Shown in pieces: positions 16,939 to 24,876 of a stretch of DNA of 64,000 bases. The notes under the pieces were generated by a model. The model searched no databases. It was not told the DNA's origin and was given only the letters and a program-made list of their open reading frames with translations. Location: assembly GCA_028689635.1 (NCBI GenBank), contig JAQVCU010000001.1:1-64000 (forward strand), read 5' to 3'. The position numbers and the translations under genes were made by a program. The DNA is from Oscillospiraceae bacterium (GTDB taxonomy: Bacteria; Bacillota; Clostridia; Oscillospirales; Ruminococcaceae). Position 1 is the stretch's first letter, and the number at the start of each line of letters is the position of its first letter.

Positions 16939-17667
16939 TCACCGCCCCGGCTCCACGCATTCCCCCAGCGCCTCGCCGATGGAACCGCGGATGAGCAAGG
17001 TGGCCCGGCCGTCCGCCGGGGTGGGATCCCGGTTGATGAGCGCCAGCTCCCCGCCGGCATAATAGTCGATCAGCCCCGCCGCCGGGTAAACCGCCAGGGA
17101 GGTGCCGCCGACGACCAACAGGTCCGCCCGGCGGATGGCCCCCACCGCCTCTTTCACAACGCGCCCGTCAAGGCCCTCGCCATAAAGCACCACATCCGGG
17201 CGGATCATTCCGCCGCAGGCGCAGCGCGGCGCCCCGGCGCAGGCCAGGATATCCTCTGCGGAATATTCCCGCCCGCACGCCATGCAGTAATTTCGCCGGG
17301 TACAGCCGTGCAGCTCCAACACCCGGCGGCTGCCTGCCGCCTGATGCAGCCCGTCGATGTTCTGGGTGACGACCGCAAGCAATTTTCCCTGCCGCTCCAA
17401 TTCCGCCAGCGCCAGATGGGCCCGATTGGGCCGCGCTCCAAAAACAAGGATCTTCTCCCGGTAGAATTCATAAAAATCCTCCGGCCGCTCTATCAGGAAC
17501 TCGTGGCTGAGAATGGTCTCCGGCGGATACTTCCAGCGGGCGCGGTAAAGCCCGTCCACGCTGCGAAAATCAGGGATGCCGCTTTCGGTGCTGACCCCGG
17601 CGCCGCCAAAAAAGACGATCCGGCGGCTGTCGGCCAAAAGCGCCTTCAGCCGCTTCATTTCCTCCAT
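16939..17667 (-). CDS. cobB: Sir2 family NAD-dependent protein deacylase (sirtuin)
   Basis: A 242-aa sirtuin that removes acyl groups from lysines while consuming NAD. It shows GAGVSTESGIPDFRS (NAD-binding), TQNIDGLHQAAGS with the catalytic His in LELHG, and a zinc module with a CMAC pair and a later C...CAC group. ATG 17667 has GGGGAGGGG upstream. It lies 20 bp after bcp and 45 bp before the MGMT gene, suggesting one transcript. Its start region duplicates that of the MGMT gene. Confidence 0.93.
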   Translation of the reverse strand: MEEMKRLKALLADSRRIVFFGGAGVSTESGIPDFRSVDGLYRARWKYPPETILSHEFLIERPEDFYEFYREKILVFGARPNRAHLALAELERQGKLLAVVTQNIDGLHQAAGSRRVLELHGCTRRNYCMACGREYSAEDILACAGAPRCACGGMIRPDVVLYGEGLDGRVVKEAVGAIRRADLLVVGGTSLAVYPAAGLIDYYAGGELALINRDPTPADGRATLLIRGSIGEALGECVEPGR

Positions 17668-17687
17668 CGGGCTACCCCTCCCCTTTT

Positions 17688-18149
17688 TTACTTCTCCCGC
17701 AGGCAGGAGAGGATCTCCCCGGCGTTCGTATCCGGCTTTGCCCGGGGATAGGCCTTGAGGATCACGCCGTCCTCCCCCACAAGATAGGCTGTGCGCACCA
17801 CGCCCATGGAGACCTTGCCGTAAAGCTTTTTTTCCTGCCAGACGCCGTAGGCCTGAAGGACGGATGTCTCCGGATCTGAGAGGAGGGGGAAGGGGATCTC
17901 CTGCTTTTTCGCAAAGCCCTCATGGGATCTCACGCTGTCCCGGCTGACGCCGATCACCGGGACGCCCAGCTCCTGGAACTCTCCGTACAGCTCCCGGAAG
18001 GATAGGGCCTGCCTGGTACAGCCGGAGGTATTATCCCTGGAATAAAAATAGATCACATACCGCCGCCCCGCAAACTCCTGGGACGTTCTGAGTTCCCCGT
18101 TCTGGTCGGGCAGGGCAAAGCCCGGCGCCCGGTCTCCCGCTTTCAGCAT
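17688..18149 (-). CDS. bcp: Thioredoxin-dependent peroxiredoxin, Bcp/PrxQ type
   Basis: A 153-aa cytoplasmic peroxidase reducing hydroperoxides. The peroxidatic Cys44 sits in DNTSGCTRQAL. In most Bcp proteins a resolving Cys lies five residues later; here that position is Leu49 and no other Cys replaces it, so the enzyme should work as a 1-Cys peroxiredoxin resolved by an outside thiol. Start ATG 18149 with AAAGGAG; the open frame upstream is not coding. A TATAAT (rc of 18192-18197) lies about 45 bp upstream. First gene of bcp-sir2-MGMT. Confidence 0.9.
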   Translation of the reverse strand: MLKAGDRAPGFALPDQNGELRTSQEFAGRRYVIYFYSRDNTSGCTRQALSFRELYGEFQELGVPVIGVSRDSVRSHEGFAKKQEIPFPLLSDPETSVLQAYGVWQEKKLYGKVSMGVVRTAYLVGEDGVILKAYPRAKPDTNAGEILSCLREK

Positions 18150-18231
18150 AAAACAGCGCTCCTTTCTTTCCGCCCGGCGGATCTTATCCGTATTATACAC
18201 CCATTTCTCCCCGAAAAAAAGCCTCCTCCTC

Positions 18232-18260
18232 TTGACTTCGCCCCCCAAATGCAGGACAAT
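18232..18260 (+). promoter_or_regulatory. Promoter of the aldo/keto reductase gene
   Basis: TTGACT (18232-18237), 17 bp, GACAAT (18255-18260), with GAAGGAG at 18293-18299 ahead of the ATG. Confidence 0.65.
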
Positions 18261-18310
18261 AAAGTCACAAGGGCCTGTGCCCCCCATTATGCGAAGGAGC
18301 GAATGCCGCC

Positions 18311-19444
18311 ATGGAAAAAAGAACGTACCGCAGTTCCGGCGCCGCCGTTTCCCTGCTGGGACTCGGCTGTATGCGCCTGCCCAAAGTTTCTCCCGACAAA
18401 GAGGATATCGACCTTGCCGCCGCCCAGGAAATGGTGGATTACGCTTACGCCCACGGCGTCAACTATTTTGACACCGCCTATGTCTATCACGGCGGCACCT
18501 CGGAACGCTTTATCGGCCCCGCCCTTAAAAAATACCCGCGGGATTCCTATCTGCTGGCCACCAAAATGCCCGGCTGGGATCTGACCTGCCGGGAGGACGC
18601 GGTCAAGATCTTTGAGGAGCAGCTGGCCAACTGCCAGGTGGATTATTTCGATTTTTATCTCTGCCATTCCCTGAGCGAAAGCAATTACCGCAAATATAAA
18701 GATCTGGGCGTCATCGATTATCTGGACGAGCAAAAAAAGGCCGGGCGTATCCGCCGTCTGGGCTTTTCCTTCCACGCGACCCTCCCCATTTTGGAGGAGG
18801 TCCTGACCTGGTATCCCTGGGATTTTGCCCAGATCCAGCTCAATTATCTGGACTGGACAGCCCAAAAGGCCAAAGAGCAGTATGAGATCCTCACTTCCCG
18901 CGGCCTGCCGGTCATCGTCATGGAGCCGGTGCGCGGCGGCGCTCTGGCCGACCCCTGCCCCGAATCCAACCGGATCTTCCAGGAGGCCGCCCCCGGCCGT
19001 TCTCCGGCGTCCTGGGCCATCCGTTACGCCGCCAGCCTGCCCGGCGTCCTGACCGTGCTCAGCGGCATGTCCAACATGGAGCAGCTGCGGGATAACGTGG
19101 CCACCATGGAGGCTTTTTCCCCTCTCTCCCCGGTGGATCACGCCGTGGTGGAAAAAGCCCTGGAGGCCTACAAGCGCCACGTGACCATCCCCTGCACCGG
19201 CTGCCGCTACTGCATGGATTGTCCCGCCGGGGTGGATATCCCCCTGATGTTCAAGCTCTATAACGAATACGCCGTCACCCGGGAAAAGGGCGACTACAAA
19301 AAGGCCCTGGCGCAGGCGCCTGAGGGCGCCCTGATGCACAGCTGCGTCGCCTGCGGCGTCTGCATGTCCCACTGCCCTCAGAGCATCCGGATCCCCGAAG
19401 AGCTGGCCAAGATCCGCGACAAGGTGGATTCCTGGAAGAAATAA
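18311..19444 (+). CDS. Aldo/keto reductase with C-terminal 4Fe-4S ferredoxin-like domain
   Basis: A 377-aa protein. Residues 1-270 form an aldo/keto reductase barrel (GLGCMRLP start, FDTAYVYHGG with the catalytic Tyr region, LLATKMP). The C-terminal about 100 residues hold two cysteine clusters: CTGCRYCMDCP and, later, CVACGVCMSHCPQ, each able to bind a 4Fe-4S centre. This fusion is common in anaerobes and suggests that reduction is linked to ferredoxin or another iron-sulfur partner. The substrate is unknown. Monocistronic. Confidence 0.9.
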   Translation: MEKRTYRSSGAAVSLLGLGCMRLPKVSPDKEDIDLAAAQEMVDYAYAHGVNYFDTAYVYHGGTSERFIGPALKKYPRDSYLLATKMPGWDLTCREDAVKIFEEQLANCQVDYFDFYLCHSLSESNYRKYKDLGVIDYLDEQKKAGRIRRLGFSFHATLPILEEVLTWYPWDFAQIQLNYLDWTAQKAKEQYEILTSRGLPVIVMEPVRGGALADPCPESNRIFQEAAPGRSPASWAIRYAASLPGVLTVLSGMSNMEQLRDNVATMEAFSPLSPVDHAVVEKALEAYKRHVTIPCTGCRYCMDCPAGVDIPLMFKLYNEYAVTREKGDYKKALAQAPEGALMHSCVACGVCMSHCPQSIRIPEELAKIRDKVDSWKK

Positions 19445-19476
19445 GAGACCCTGTGCCAACCAGTACGAACACAAAA

Positions 19477-19519
19477 AACGCCGGAGATGATTTTGCGGAT
19501 CATCTCCGGCGTTTTTTTT
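19477..19519. terminator. Bidirectional terminator between convergent genes
   Basis: A perfect 15-bp stem (19477-19491 / 19499-19513) with T runs on both strands; serves the aldo/keto reductase and the phospholipase genes. Confidence 0.93.
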
Positions 19520-19575
19520 AGGCTGTCCCGGCTTGTACCTTCCCCGGGACAGCCTTTTTGCGGAAACCGGGGCCC

Positions 19576-20895
19576 TCAGCCCTGGATCTCCTCCAAATAC
19601 AGCAAATAAAAGTAGCAGGCGGCCAAAAAAGCCTCCGGCACTGCCGCCGCCAACAAAATGGCTCGGGCGGCGGAATTTTCCCGTCCCGCAAAAAGGCGGC
19701 CCAGCTGCTGATAGCAAAAACTTACCACATGGCGTTTGTCCACCATCCGGATCAGTTTGCGAAGCTCCTTGGGCTTTTTGACCGCCTCCATGGCGCTGAG
19801 CACCGCCGCGTCCGCCATGACCGGAAGCGCTCCCAGAGCCTCGGCAAGGCGGGCGTTAAACTCCTCCGCAGTGTAGACTTCCTCCGGCGAAAGGCCGAAG
19901 ATACGCCCTGCGCTCTCCATCCCCGCCAGCGTCAGATTTTCCGGCGTCACCCGTCCAATGCGCAAAGCCAGCTCCCCCAGCTTTTTGCGGGCGATGGCTT
20001 CCATTGGGGTGGCGCGGGCTTTGGCGAGATAAAGGCCCGTTTTGGCGCTGACCATGTCAAAATATTTCTCCAGCCTCTTCGTGCAGCGGCCGATCTCCCC
20101 GGGATGAAACGCATAGGCCCAGCCGTCCAGCCGCCCAAATTCCTTCATGGCGTCCAGATATCCCAGGCGCATATTCCGCCGGGCGGTGGCGCTGTCAAAG
20201 AGGATGAACACGCCCAGGTCCCAGCGGCTGCGGATGGTGCGGATGCGTACCCCGCCTGCATTTCGCACCGGGCGCACCCGGCCGATGGCCTCCAGGTCCA
20301 CTGCGATGATGTCGTCGGCCCCCATATCGATGGCCAGTTCCACTGGCACGTTGTCCTGATAGCCGCCGTCCAGATATTTTTTGTCGCCGATCACCCTGGC
20401 TTTCATCGCTGGGAAGCAGGCCGCGCTGGCCATCAGGAAATCCACCAGTTCCCCCTCCGGCAGGGTATCCCTGGTGATGAATTTTGCCGTCAGGGAAGGG
20501 TACTCCACCGTCACAAAGGAAAAATCGATGTTGGAGCGGCGGATCTTATCCTCGTCGATGAACCGGCGCAGCATCTCCTCCAGGGGGCGCGGATCCGCCC
20601 CGCCGTTCTTCGCCATTTCCCCCAAAAAGGCCCCCAGCTTCCCGGTGAAGTCCCGGGCGCTGCCCACCGTATCGGTGACGTCGATATCCATGATATCCGC
20701 CGTTTTGATCTGGGCCCACATCTCCTCCGCCTTCTCGATGTCGCGCTGGGTCATCAGCGCGCCGTTGAGAGCGCCCACCGAGGTGCCGGTGACGATCTCG
20801 TAATCAAAGCCCAGCTCGTCCAACGCGCGCCAGATCCCCACCTGATAGGAGCCGCGGGAGCCGCCGCCGCCCAGGACTACAGCCTTCTTTCCCAT
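19576..20895 (-). CDS. Patatin-like phospholipase family protein
   Basis: A 439-aa serine lipase/acyl hydrolase. Within the N-terminal 220 residues are the oxyanion loop GGGGSRGSYQVG, the nucleophile elbow GTSVGALNG and the catalytic Asp motif DGGYQDNVP, which is the full Ser-Asp dyad set. The C-terminal half (about 230-439) is helical and not recognised. ATG 20895 (AAGGGGG seven bases upstream) is preferred over ATG 20901. No signal peptide, so probably cytoplasmic or membrane-associated. PhoP-box-like repeats and a promoter face this gene, which suggests phospholipid turnover under phosphate starvation. Confidence 0.88.
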   Translation of the reverse strand: MGKKAVVLGGGGSRGSYQVGIWRALDELGFDYEIVTGTSVGALNGALMTQRDIEKAEEMWAQIKTADIMDIDVTDTVGSARDFTGKLGAFLGEMAKNGGADPRPLEEMLRRFIDEDKIRRSNIDFSFVTVEYPSLTAKFITRDTLPEGELVDFLMASAACFPAMKARVIGDKKYLDGGYQDNVPVELAIDMGADDIIAVDLEAIGRVRPVRNAGGVRIRTIRSRWDLGVFILFDSATARRNMRLGYLDAMKEFGRLDGWAYAFHPGEIGRCTKRLEKYFDMVSAKTGLYLAKARATPMEAIARKKLGELALRIGRVTPENLTLAGMESAGRIFGLSPEEVYTAEEFNARLAEALGALPVMADAAVLSAMEAVKKPKELRKLIRMVDKRHVVSFCYQQLGRLFAGRENSAARAILLAAAVPEAFLAACYFYLLYLEEIQG

Positions 20896-20925
20896 GTCCA
20901 TTCCCCCTTGCGCTTTCTTGTTTCT

Positions 20926-20954
20926 ATTCTACCTGTTTTTGCGCCGTTTTACAA
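20926..20954 (-). promoter_or_regulatory. Promoter of the patatin-like phospholipase gene
   Basis: On the minus strand TTGTAA (20949-20954), 17 bp, TAGAAT (20926-20931). Confidence 0.6.
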
Positions 20955-20979
20955 CCGAGGACGTACTTTTTTCCGCCTT

Positions 20980-20996
20980 TGTAAAGGCCTTGTAAA
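20980..20996 (-). promoter_or_regulatory. PhoP-box-like repeat pair facing the phospholipase gene
   Basis: On the minus strand TTTACA-N5-TTTACA (hexamers rc of 20991-20996 and 20980-20985), an 11-bp repeat like Gram-positive PhoP sites. It lies 26 bp upstream of the phospholipase -35 box. Confidence 0.5.
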
Positions 20997-21036
20997 GCCT
21001 TGCGCGGCCTTTGAAAAAGCGGGGCCAAAAGGCGGT

Positions 21037-21064
21037 TTTACATGATTTTTACAGAACATTTACC
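21037..21064 (+). promoter_or_regulatory. PhoP-box-like triple repeat upstream of pstS
   Basis: TTTACA (21037), TTTACA (21048) and TTTACC (21059) recur with an exact 11-bp period, one helical turn, as in Bacillus PhoP boxes (TTAACA-like hexamers, 5-bp spacers). A degenerate fourth unit TTGGTA follows at 21070. The downstream -10 is TACAAT (21097-21102) with a poorly placed -35, typical of activated promoters. Confidence 0.7.
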
Positions 21065-21180
21065 GCGGTTTGGTATTGGCAGCGCCATCCTTTCTTTACA
21101 ATAGAGACCGTGGAAAACATCCACGACCCAATCAAAAAAACAAAAACAAGTCGAAACTTCGACAGAAATGGCAGGAATGA

Positions 21181-22077
21181 ATGATGAAACTCAAACAGAT
21201 CCTTTGCGGCGTCCTTTCCGCCGCCATGATGACCGCCGTCTTCTCCGGCTGCGCCTCTACCCCCTCTGAAAGCAGCAGCGCTCCCTCCGCTCCCGAGAGC
21301 AGCACCCCCGAATCCTCTGTTGCCTCTTCCGACACCGGCAGCAGCCTGACCGGCGCCATCTCCATGTCCGGTTCCACCTCCATGGAAGAGCTGGTCAAGG
21401 CCATGGCTGAAGACTTCATGGCCAAAAAACCCGGCGTCACCATCGACCCCCAGTTCAATGGCTCCGGCCAAGGCATTAAGGACGCCCAGGAAGGCAAAGC
21501 CGACATCGGCAACTCCTCCCGTGAGCTGAAAGACGAAGAAACCGGCCTGGTTCCCACCACTGTGGCCATCGACGGCATCGCCGTGATCGTCAACACTGCC
21601 AACACCGCCTCCGGCCTGACCATGGAGCAGCTGGCGAAGATCTACACCGGCGAGATCAGCAACTGGAGCGAAGTCGGCGGAGCCGACGCCCCCATCGTTG
21701 TCATCGGCCGTGACGCCGCCTCCGGTACCCGCGGCGCTTTTGAAGAGATCGTTGGCGTAAAAGACGCCTGCGTCTACGCCCAGGAGAAGGATTCCACCGG
21801 CGGTGTAAAAACTGCCGTGGCCTCCACCCCCGACGCCATCGGCTATGTCTCCCTGGAGGCCGCTGATTCCGACGACACCGTAAAGAAAATGACCCTGGAT
21901 TCCGCCGAAGCCACCGAGGCGAACATCGTCGCCGGCACCTACAAGCTCTCCCGCCCCTTCATCATGGCGGTCAAAGAGGGCGAAGTAAAACCTGAGGTCC
22001 AGGCCTTCCTGGAATACGCTCTCTCCGCCGACGGCCAGGCCATCGTCAAATCTCTCAAACTCATCACCGTAGCCTGA
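21181..22077 (+). CDS. pstS: Phosphate ABC transporter substrate-binding lipoprotein PstS
   Basis: A 298-aa lipoprotein with lipobox VFSGC (Cys24) and a Ser/Pro-rich linker to about residue 52. The mature domain has the phosphate-binding loop SGSTSME, the FNGSGQGIKD segment and GRDAASGTRGAFEE, all typical of PstS. It captures inorganic phosphate outside the membrane and hands it to PstCA. AGGA sits ahead of tandem ATGs at 21181 and 21184; either could be used. First gene of pstSCAB-phoU-phoPR-like, behind PhoP-box-like repeats. Confidence 0.96.
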   Translation: MMKLKQILCGVLSAAMMTAVFSGCASTPSESSSAPSAPESSTPESSVASSDTGSSLTGAISMSGSTSMEELVKAMAEDFMAKKPGVTIDPQFNGSGQGIKDAQEGKADIGNSSRELKDEETGLVPTTVAIDGIAVIVNTANTASGLTMEQLAKIYTGEISNWSEVGGADAPIVVIGRDAASGTRGAFEEIVGVKDACVYAQEKDSTGGVKTAVASTPDAIGYVSLEAADSDDTVKKMTLDSAEATEANIVAGTYKLSRPFIMAVKEGEVKPEVQAFLEYALSADGQAIVKSLKLITVA

Positions 22078-22118
22078 CCTGCTTCCAACGCTTTCTTTCA
22101 GGCGATCCCCCATAAGCC

Positions 22119-22163
22119 CTGCTCCCTTCGCCCTCAGGCTCCCAAAGCCTGGGGGCGAAGCAG
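22119..22163 (+). terminator. Stem-loop between pstS and pstC
   Basis: A 13-bp stem TTCGCCCTCAGGC / GCCTGGGGGCGAA (one G-T pair) extended by CTGC/GCAG, loop of 7 nt. No T run follows directly, so it is more likely a 3'-protecting or attenuating structure that keeps pstS mRNA more abundant than pstCAB. Confidence 0.7.
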
Positions 22164-22211
22164 CAACAGGCCGTTTTTCTCAAAGCCTTCAATAGGAAAG
22201 GAGCAATCGCT

Positions 22212-23156
22212 TTGGCTTCATCCGCCTCCTCTGCTGCCCCCACCATTATGGGCAGCCACAAAACCCGCACCTTGCTGGAAACCGTGATGTACGTTATTTT
22301 CCTTGTCTGCGGCCTCTTCGCCGTGGCCGCCGTGCTCGGCATCGCCCTGTACATGGTCGTTTCCGGATCTCCTGCCATCTATGAGATCGGCCTGAAGGAG
22401 TTTTTGTTCGGCACCCTCTGGCGTCCCACCGCCGACAACCCTTCCTTCGGGATCCTGTATATCATCCTCACCTCCATCACCGGCACCTTCCTCGCCATCC
22501 TGCTGGGCGTGCCGGTGGCCCTGCTTACGGCGGTGTACCTCTCGGAGCTGGCCCCCAAAAGGGTCTACGCCCTTGTACGGCCCGCCGTGGAACTGCTGGC
22601 CGGCATCCCTTCGGTCATCTACGGCCTGTTGGGCGCCATCCTGCTGGTGCCCGTGATGCAAAAAATTGAGACCGCCCTGTTCCGGGACGACCCCAGCCAT
22701 CAGTTTACCGGCGGGGCAAACCTGCTCTCCGCCGTCATCGTCCTGGCCATTATGATCCTGCCCACCGTTATCAATGTCAGCGAGACCTCCCTTCGGGCGG
22801 TGCCGAAGGAATACAAGGAGGCCTCCCTGGCCCTGGGCGCCACCCATATGGAAACCATCTTCCGGGTGATGATCCCCGCGGCCCGCTCCGGGGTCATCAC
22901 CAGCGTTGTGCTGGGCATCGGCCGCGCCATCGGCGAGGCCATGGCCATTATGATGGTATCCGGCAACGTGGTGAACCCGCCTTTCCCCTTTAACAGCGTG
23001 CGTTTTCTCACCACCGGCATCGTCACCGAGATGAGCTATTCCAGCGGCCTTCACCGCCAGGCTCTGTTTTCCATCGGCCTGGTGCTGTTCCTGTTCATCA
23101 TGGCCATCAACATCGTGCTCAATGTCTTTTTGAAGAAGGGCGGTGAAAAACGATGA
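22212..23156 (+). CDS. pstC: Phosphate ABC transporter permease PstC
   Basis: A 314-aa inner-membrane permease with six helices and the ABC permease EAA loop (KEASLALGATHMETIFRVMIP). Start is a TTG at 22212: AGGAAAGGAG at 22194-22203 is ideally spaced, while the next ATG (22248) has none. Its stop overlaps the pstA start by 4 bp (ATGA), so the two permeases are translationally coupled. Confidence 0.95.
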   Translation: MASSASSAAPTIMGSHKTRTLLETVMYVIFLVCGLFAVAAVLGIALYMVVSGSPAIYEIGLKEFLFGTLWRPTADNPSFGILYIILTSITGTFLAILLGVPVALLTAVYLSELAPKRVYALVRPAVELLAGIPSVIYGLLGAILLVPVMQKIETALFRDDPSHQFTGGANLLSAVIVLAIMILPTVINVSETSLRAVPKEYKEASLALGATHMETIFRVMIPAARSGVITSVVLGIGRAIGEAMAIMMVSGNVVNPPFPFNSVRFLTTGIVTEMSYSSGLHRQALFSIGLVLFLFIMAINIVLNVFLKKGGEKR

Positions 23157-24010
23157 ACCATTCCCTTTGTGAACACCGCCGCCGCCCTCTGGACGGCCTT
23201 ATGAAAACCCTCATCTACCTGTGTTCCGCCGGGACGGTGTTCATCCTGGCCGCCATGCTCCTTTACATCCTCTACCGCGGCCTGCCCCAGCTCAGCTGGC
23301 AGTTCCTCTCCAGCGTGCCCAGCTCTCTGAAACAGGTATACGGCATCCTGCCCAGCATCATCAACACCCTGTATATCGTGTTCATCACCCTGCTGCTGGC
23401 TACGCCCATCGGCATCGGCGGCGCCATCTATCTGGAGGAATACGCCCGCCGGGGACATCTGGTCAAATGCATCGAATTTACCATCGAGACCCTCTCCGGC
23501 ATCCCCTCCATCATCTACGGCCTGTTCGGCGCCATCTTCTTCGGCGAAGCCATGCGCCTGGGGTATTCGATCCTCACCGGCTCCCTCACCCTCACCATCA
23601 TGGTGCTGCCCATCATCATCCGCACCACCCAGGAGGCCCTGAAAACCGTACCGGAAAGTTTCCGGGAAGGGGCCCTGGGCATTGGGGCTACCAAATGGTA
23701 CATGATCCGCACCATCGTGCTGCCCAGCTCCCTGCCGGGCATCCTCACCGCGGTGATCCTCTCCATCGGGCGCATCGTGGGGGAATCCGCCGCCCTGATC
23801 TTTACCGCCGGGGCCTCCACCAACCTGCCCAAAAACCTCTTCACCCACGCCGGGACTTCCGGCGCCACCCTTACCGTGCAGATGTACTTCGGCGTTTCCA
23901 ACGGCAAATACATCAACGAGGGCTTCGGCATCGCCCTGGTGCTGGTGGTCATCGTCCTGCTGATCAACCTGCTTACCCGCCTGATCAGCCGCCGTATCTC
24001 AAAAAACTGA
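23153..24010 (+). CDS. pstA: Phosphate ABC transporter permease PstA
   Basis: A 285-aa permease, partner of PstC. Six helices; EAA loop FREGALGIGATKWYMIRTIVLP; SGIPSIIYGLFGA is the conserved pore region seen in both permeases. Overlaps pstC by 4 bp. The pstB start follows 42 bp after its stop with GAAGGAG. Confidence 0.95.
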   Translation: MNHSLCEHRRRPLDGLMKTLIYLCSAGTVFILAAMLLYILYRGLPQLSWQFLSSVPSSLKQVYGILPSIINTLYIVFITLLLATPIGIGGAIYLEEYARRGHLVKCIEFTIETLSGIPSIIYGLFGAIFFGEAMRLGYSILTGSLTLTIMVLPIIIRTTQEALKTVPESFREGALGIGATKWYMIRTIVLPSSLPGILTAVILSIGRIVGESAALIFTAGASTNLPKNLFTHAGTSGATLTVQMYFGVSNGKYINEGFGIALVLVVIVLLINLLTRLISRRISKN

Positions 24011-24052
24011 CCTCCCCCCGGGAGCCCAAATACAGGAAGGAGCCTGCCGCTT

Positions 24053-24808
24053 ATGCCAACCGCAATTTCCATTGAAAAGCTGAACCTTTTTTACGGCGAA
24101 AACCACGCGCTCAAAGATGTTTCCTTTGAGATCAAAGAGAAAACCATCACCGCCCTCATCGGCCCCTCCGGCTGCGGAAAATCCACCTGCCTCAAGACCC
24201 TCAACCGCATGAACGACCTGGTGCCGGGCGTGCGCATCGAGGGGAAGGTCACCCTCTATGGCGAGGACGTTTATTCCCCCAAGGTGGACGTCACCCTGCT
24301 GCGCAAAAAGGTGGGCATGGTGTTCCAAAAGCCCAACCCCTTCCCCATGAGCATCTACGACAACATCGCCTACGGCCCCCGCATCCACGGGATGCGCTCC
24401 CGCACCGTGCTGGACGGCATCGTAGAGGAATCCCTGAAAGGCGCGGCGCTGTGGGACGAGGTGAAGGACCGTTTGAAAAAATCCGCCATGGGCCTTTCCG
24501 GCGGGCAGCAGCAGCGCCTGTGCATCGCCCGCGCCCTGGCTGTGGAGCCCGAGGTGCTGCTGATGGACGAGCCCACCAGCGCCCTGGACCCCATCTCCAC
24601 CATGAAAATCGAGGACCTGATGAGCGAGCTCAAGGACAAATACACCGTGGCCATCGTCACCCACAACATGCAGCAGGCCGCCCGTATCAGCGATTCCACT
24701 GCCTTCTTCCTGGTGGGGGAAATGGTGGAGTACGGCCCCACCGAGCAGATCTTCAGCATGCCGCGGGATAAACGAACCGAAGATTATATCACCGGCCGTT
24801 TTGGATAA
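24053..24808 (+). CDS. pstB: Phosphate ABC transporter ATP-binding protein PstB
   Basis: A 251-aa ATPase. Walker [10 protein letters not shown] (37-45), Q-loop [10 protein letters not shown], signature LSGGQQQR, Walker [13 protein letters not shown] and a switch His in THNM. The [12 protein letters not shown] stretch is diagnostic of PstB. Drives phosphate import through PstCA. Confidence 0.97.
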   Translation: MPTAISIEKLNLFYGENHALKDVSFEIKEKTITALIGPSGCGKSTCLKTLNRMNDLVPGVRIEGKVTLYGEDVYSPKVDVTLLRKKVGMVFQKPNPFPMSIYDNIAYGPRIHGMRSRTVLDGIVEESLKGAALWDEVKDRLKKSAMGLSGGQQQRLCIARALAVEPEVLLMDEPTSALDPISTMKIEDLMSELKDKYTVAIVTHNMQQAARISDSTAFFLVGEMVEYGPTEQIFSMPRDKRTEDYITGRFG

Positions 24809-24821
24809 TCCGGCAAATTCC

Positions 24822-24850
24822 TTGTCATCCCGCTCTTTTTTGACTATACT
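24822..24850 (+). promoter_or_regulatory. Internal promoter ahead of phoU
   Basis: TTGTCA (24822-24827), 17 bp, TATACT (24845-24850), with one mismatch in each hexamer. It would let phoU and the two-component genes be expressed when pst is off. Confidence 0.7.
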
Positions 24851-24876
24851 GAAAACAGAAACAGGGAGGAACCACC

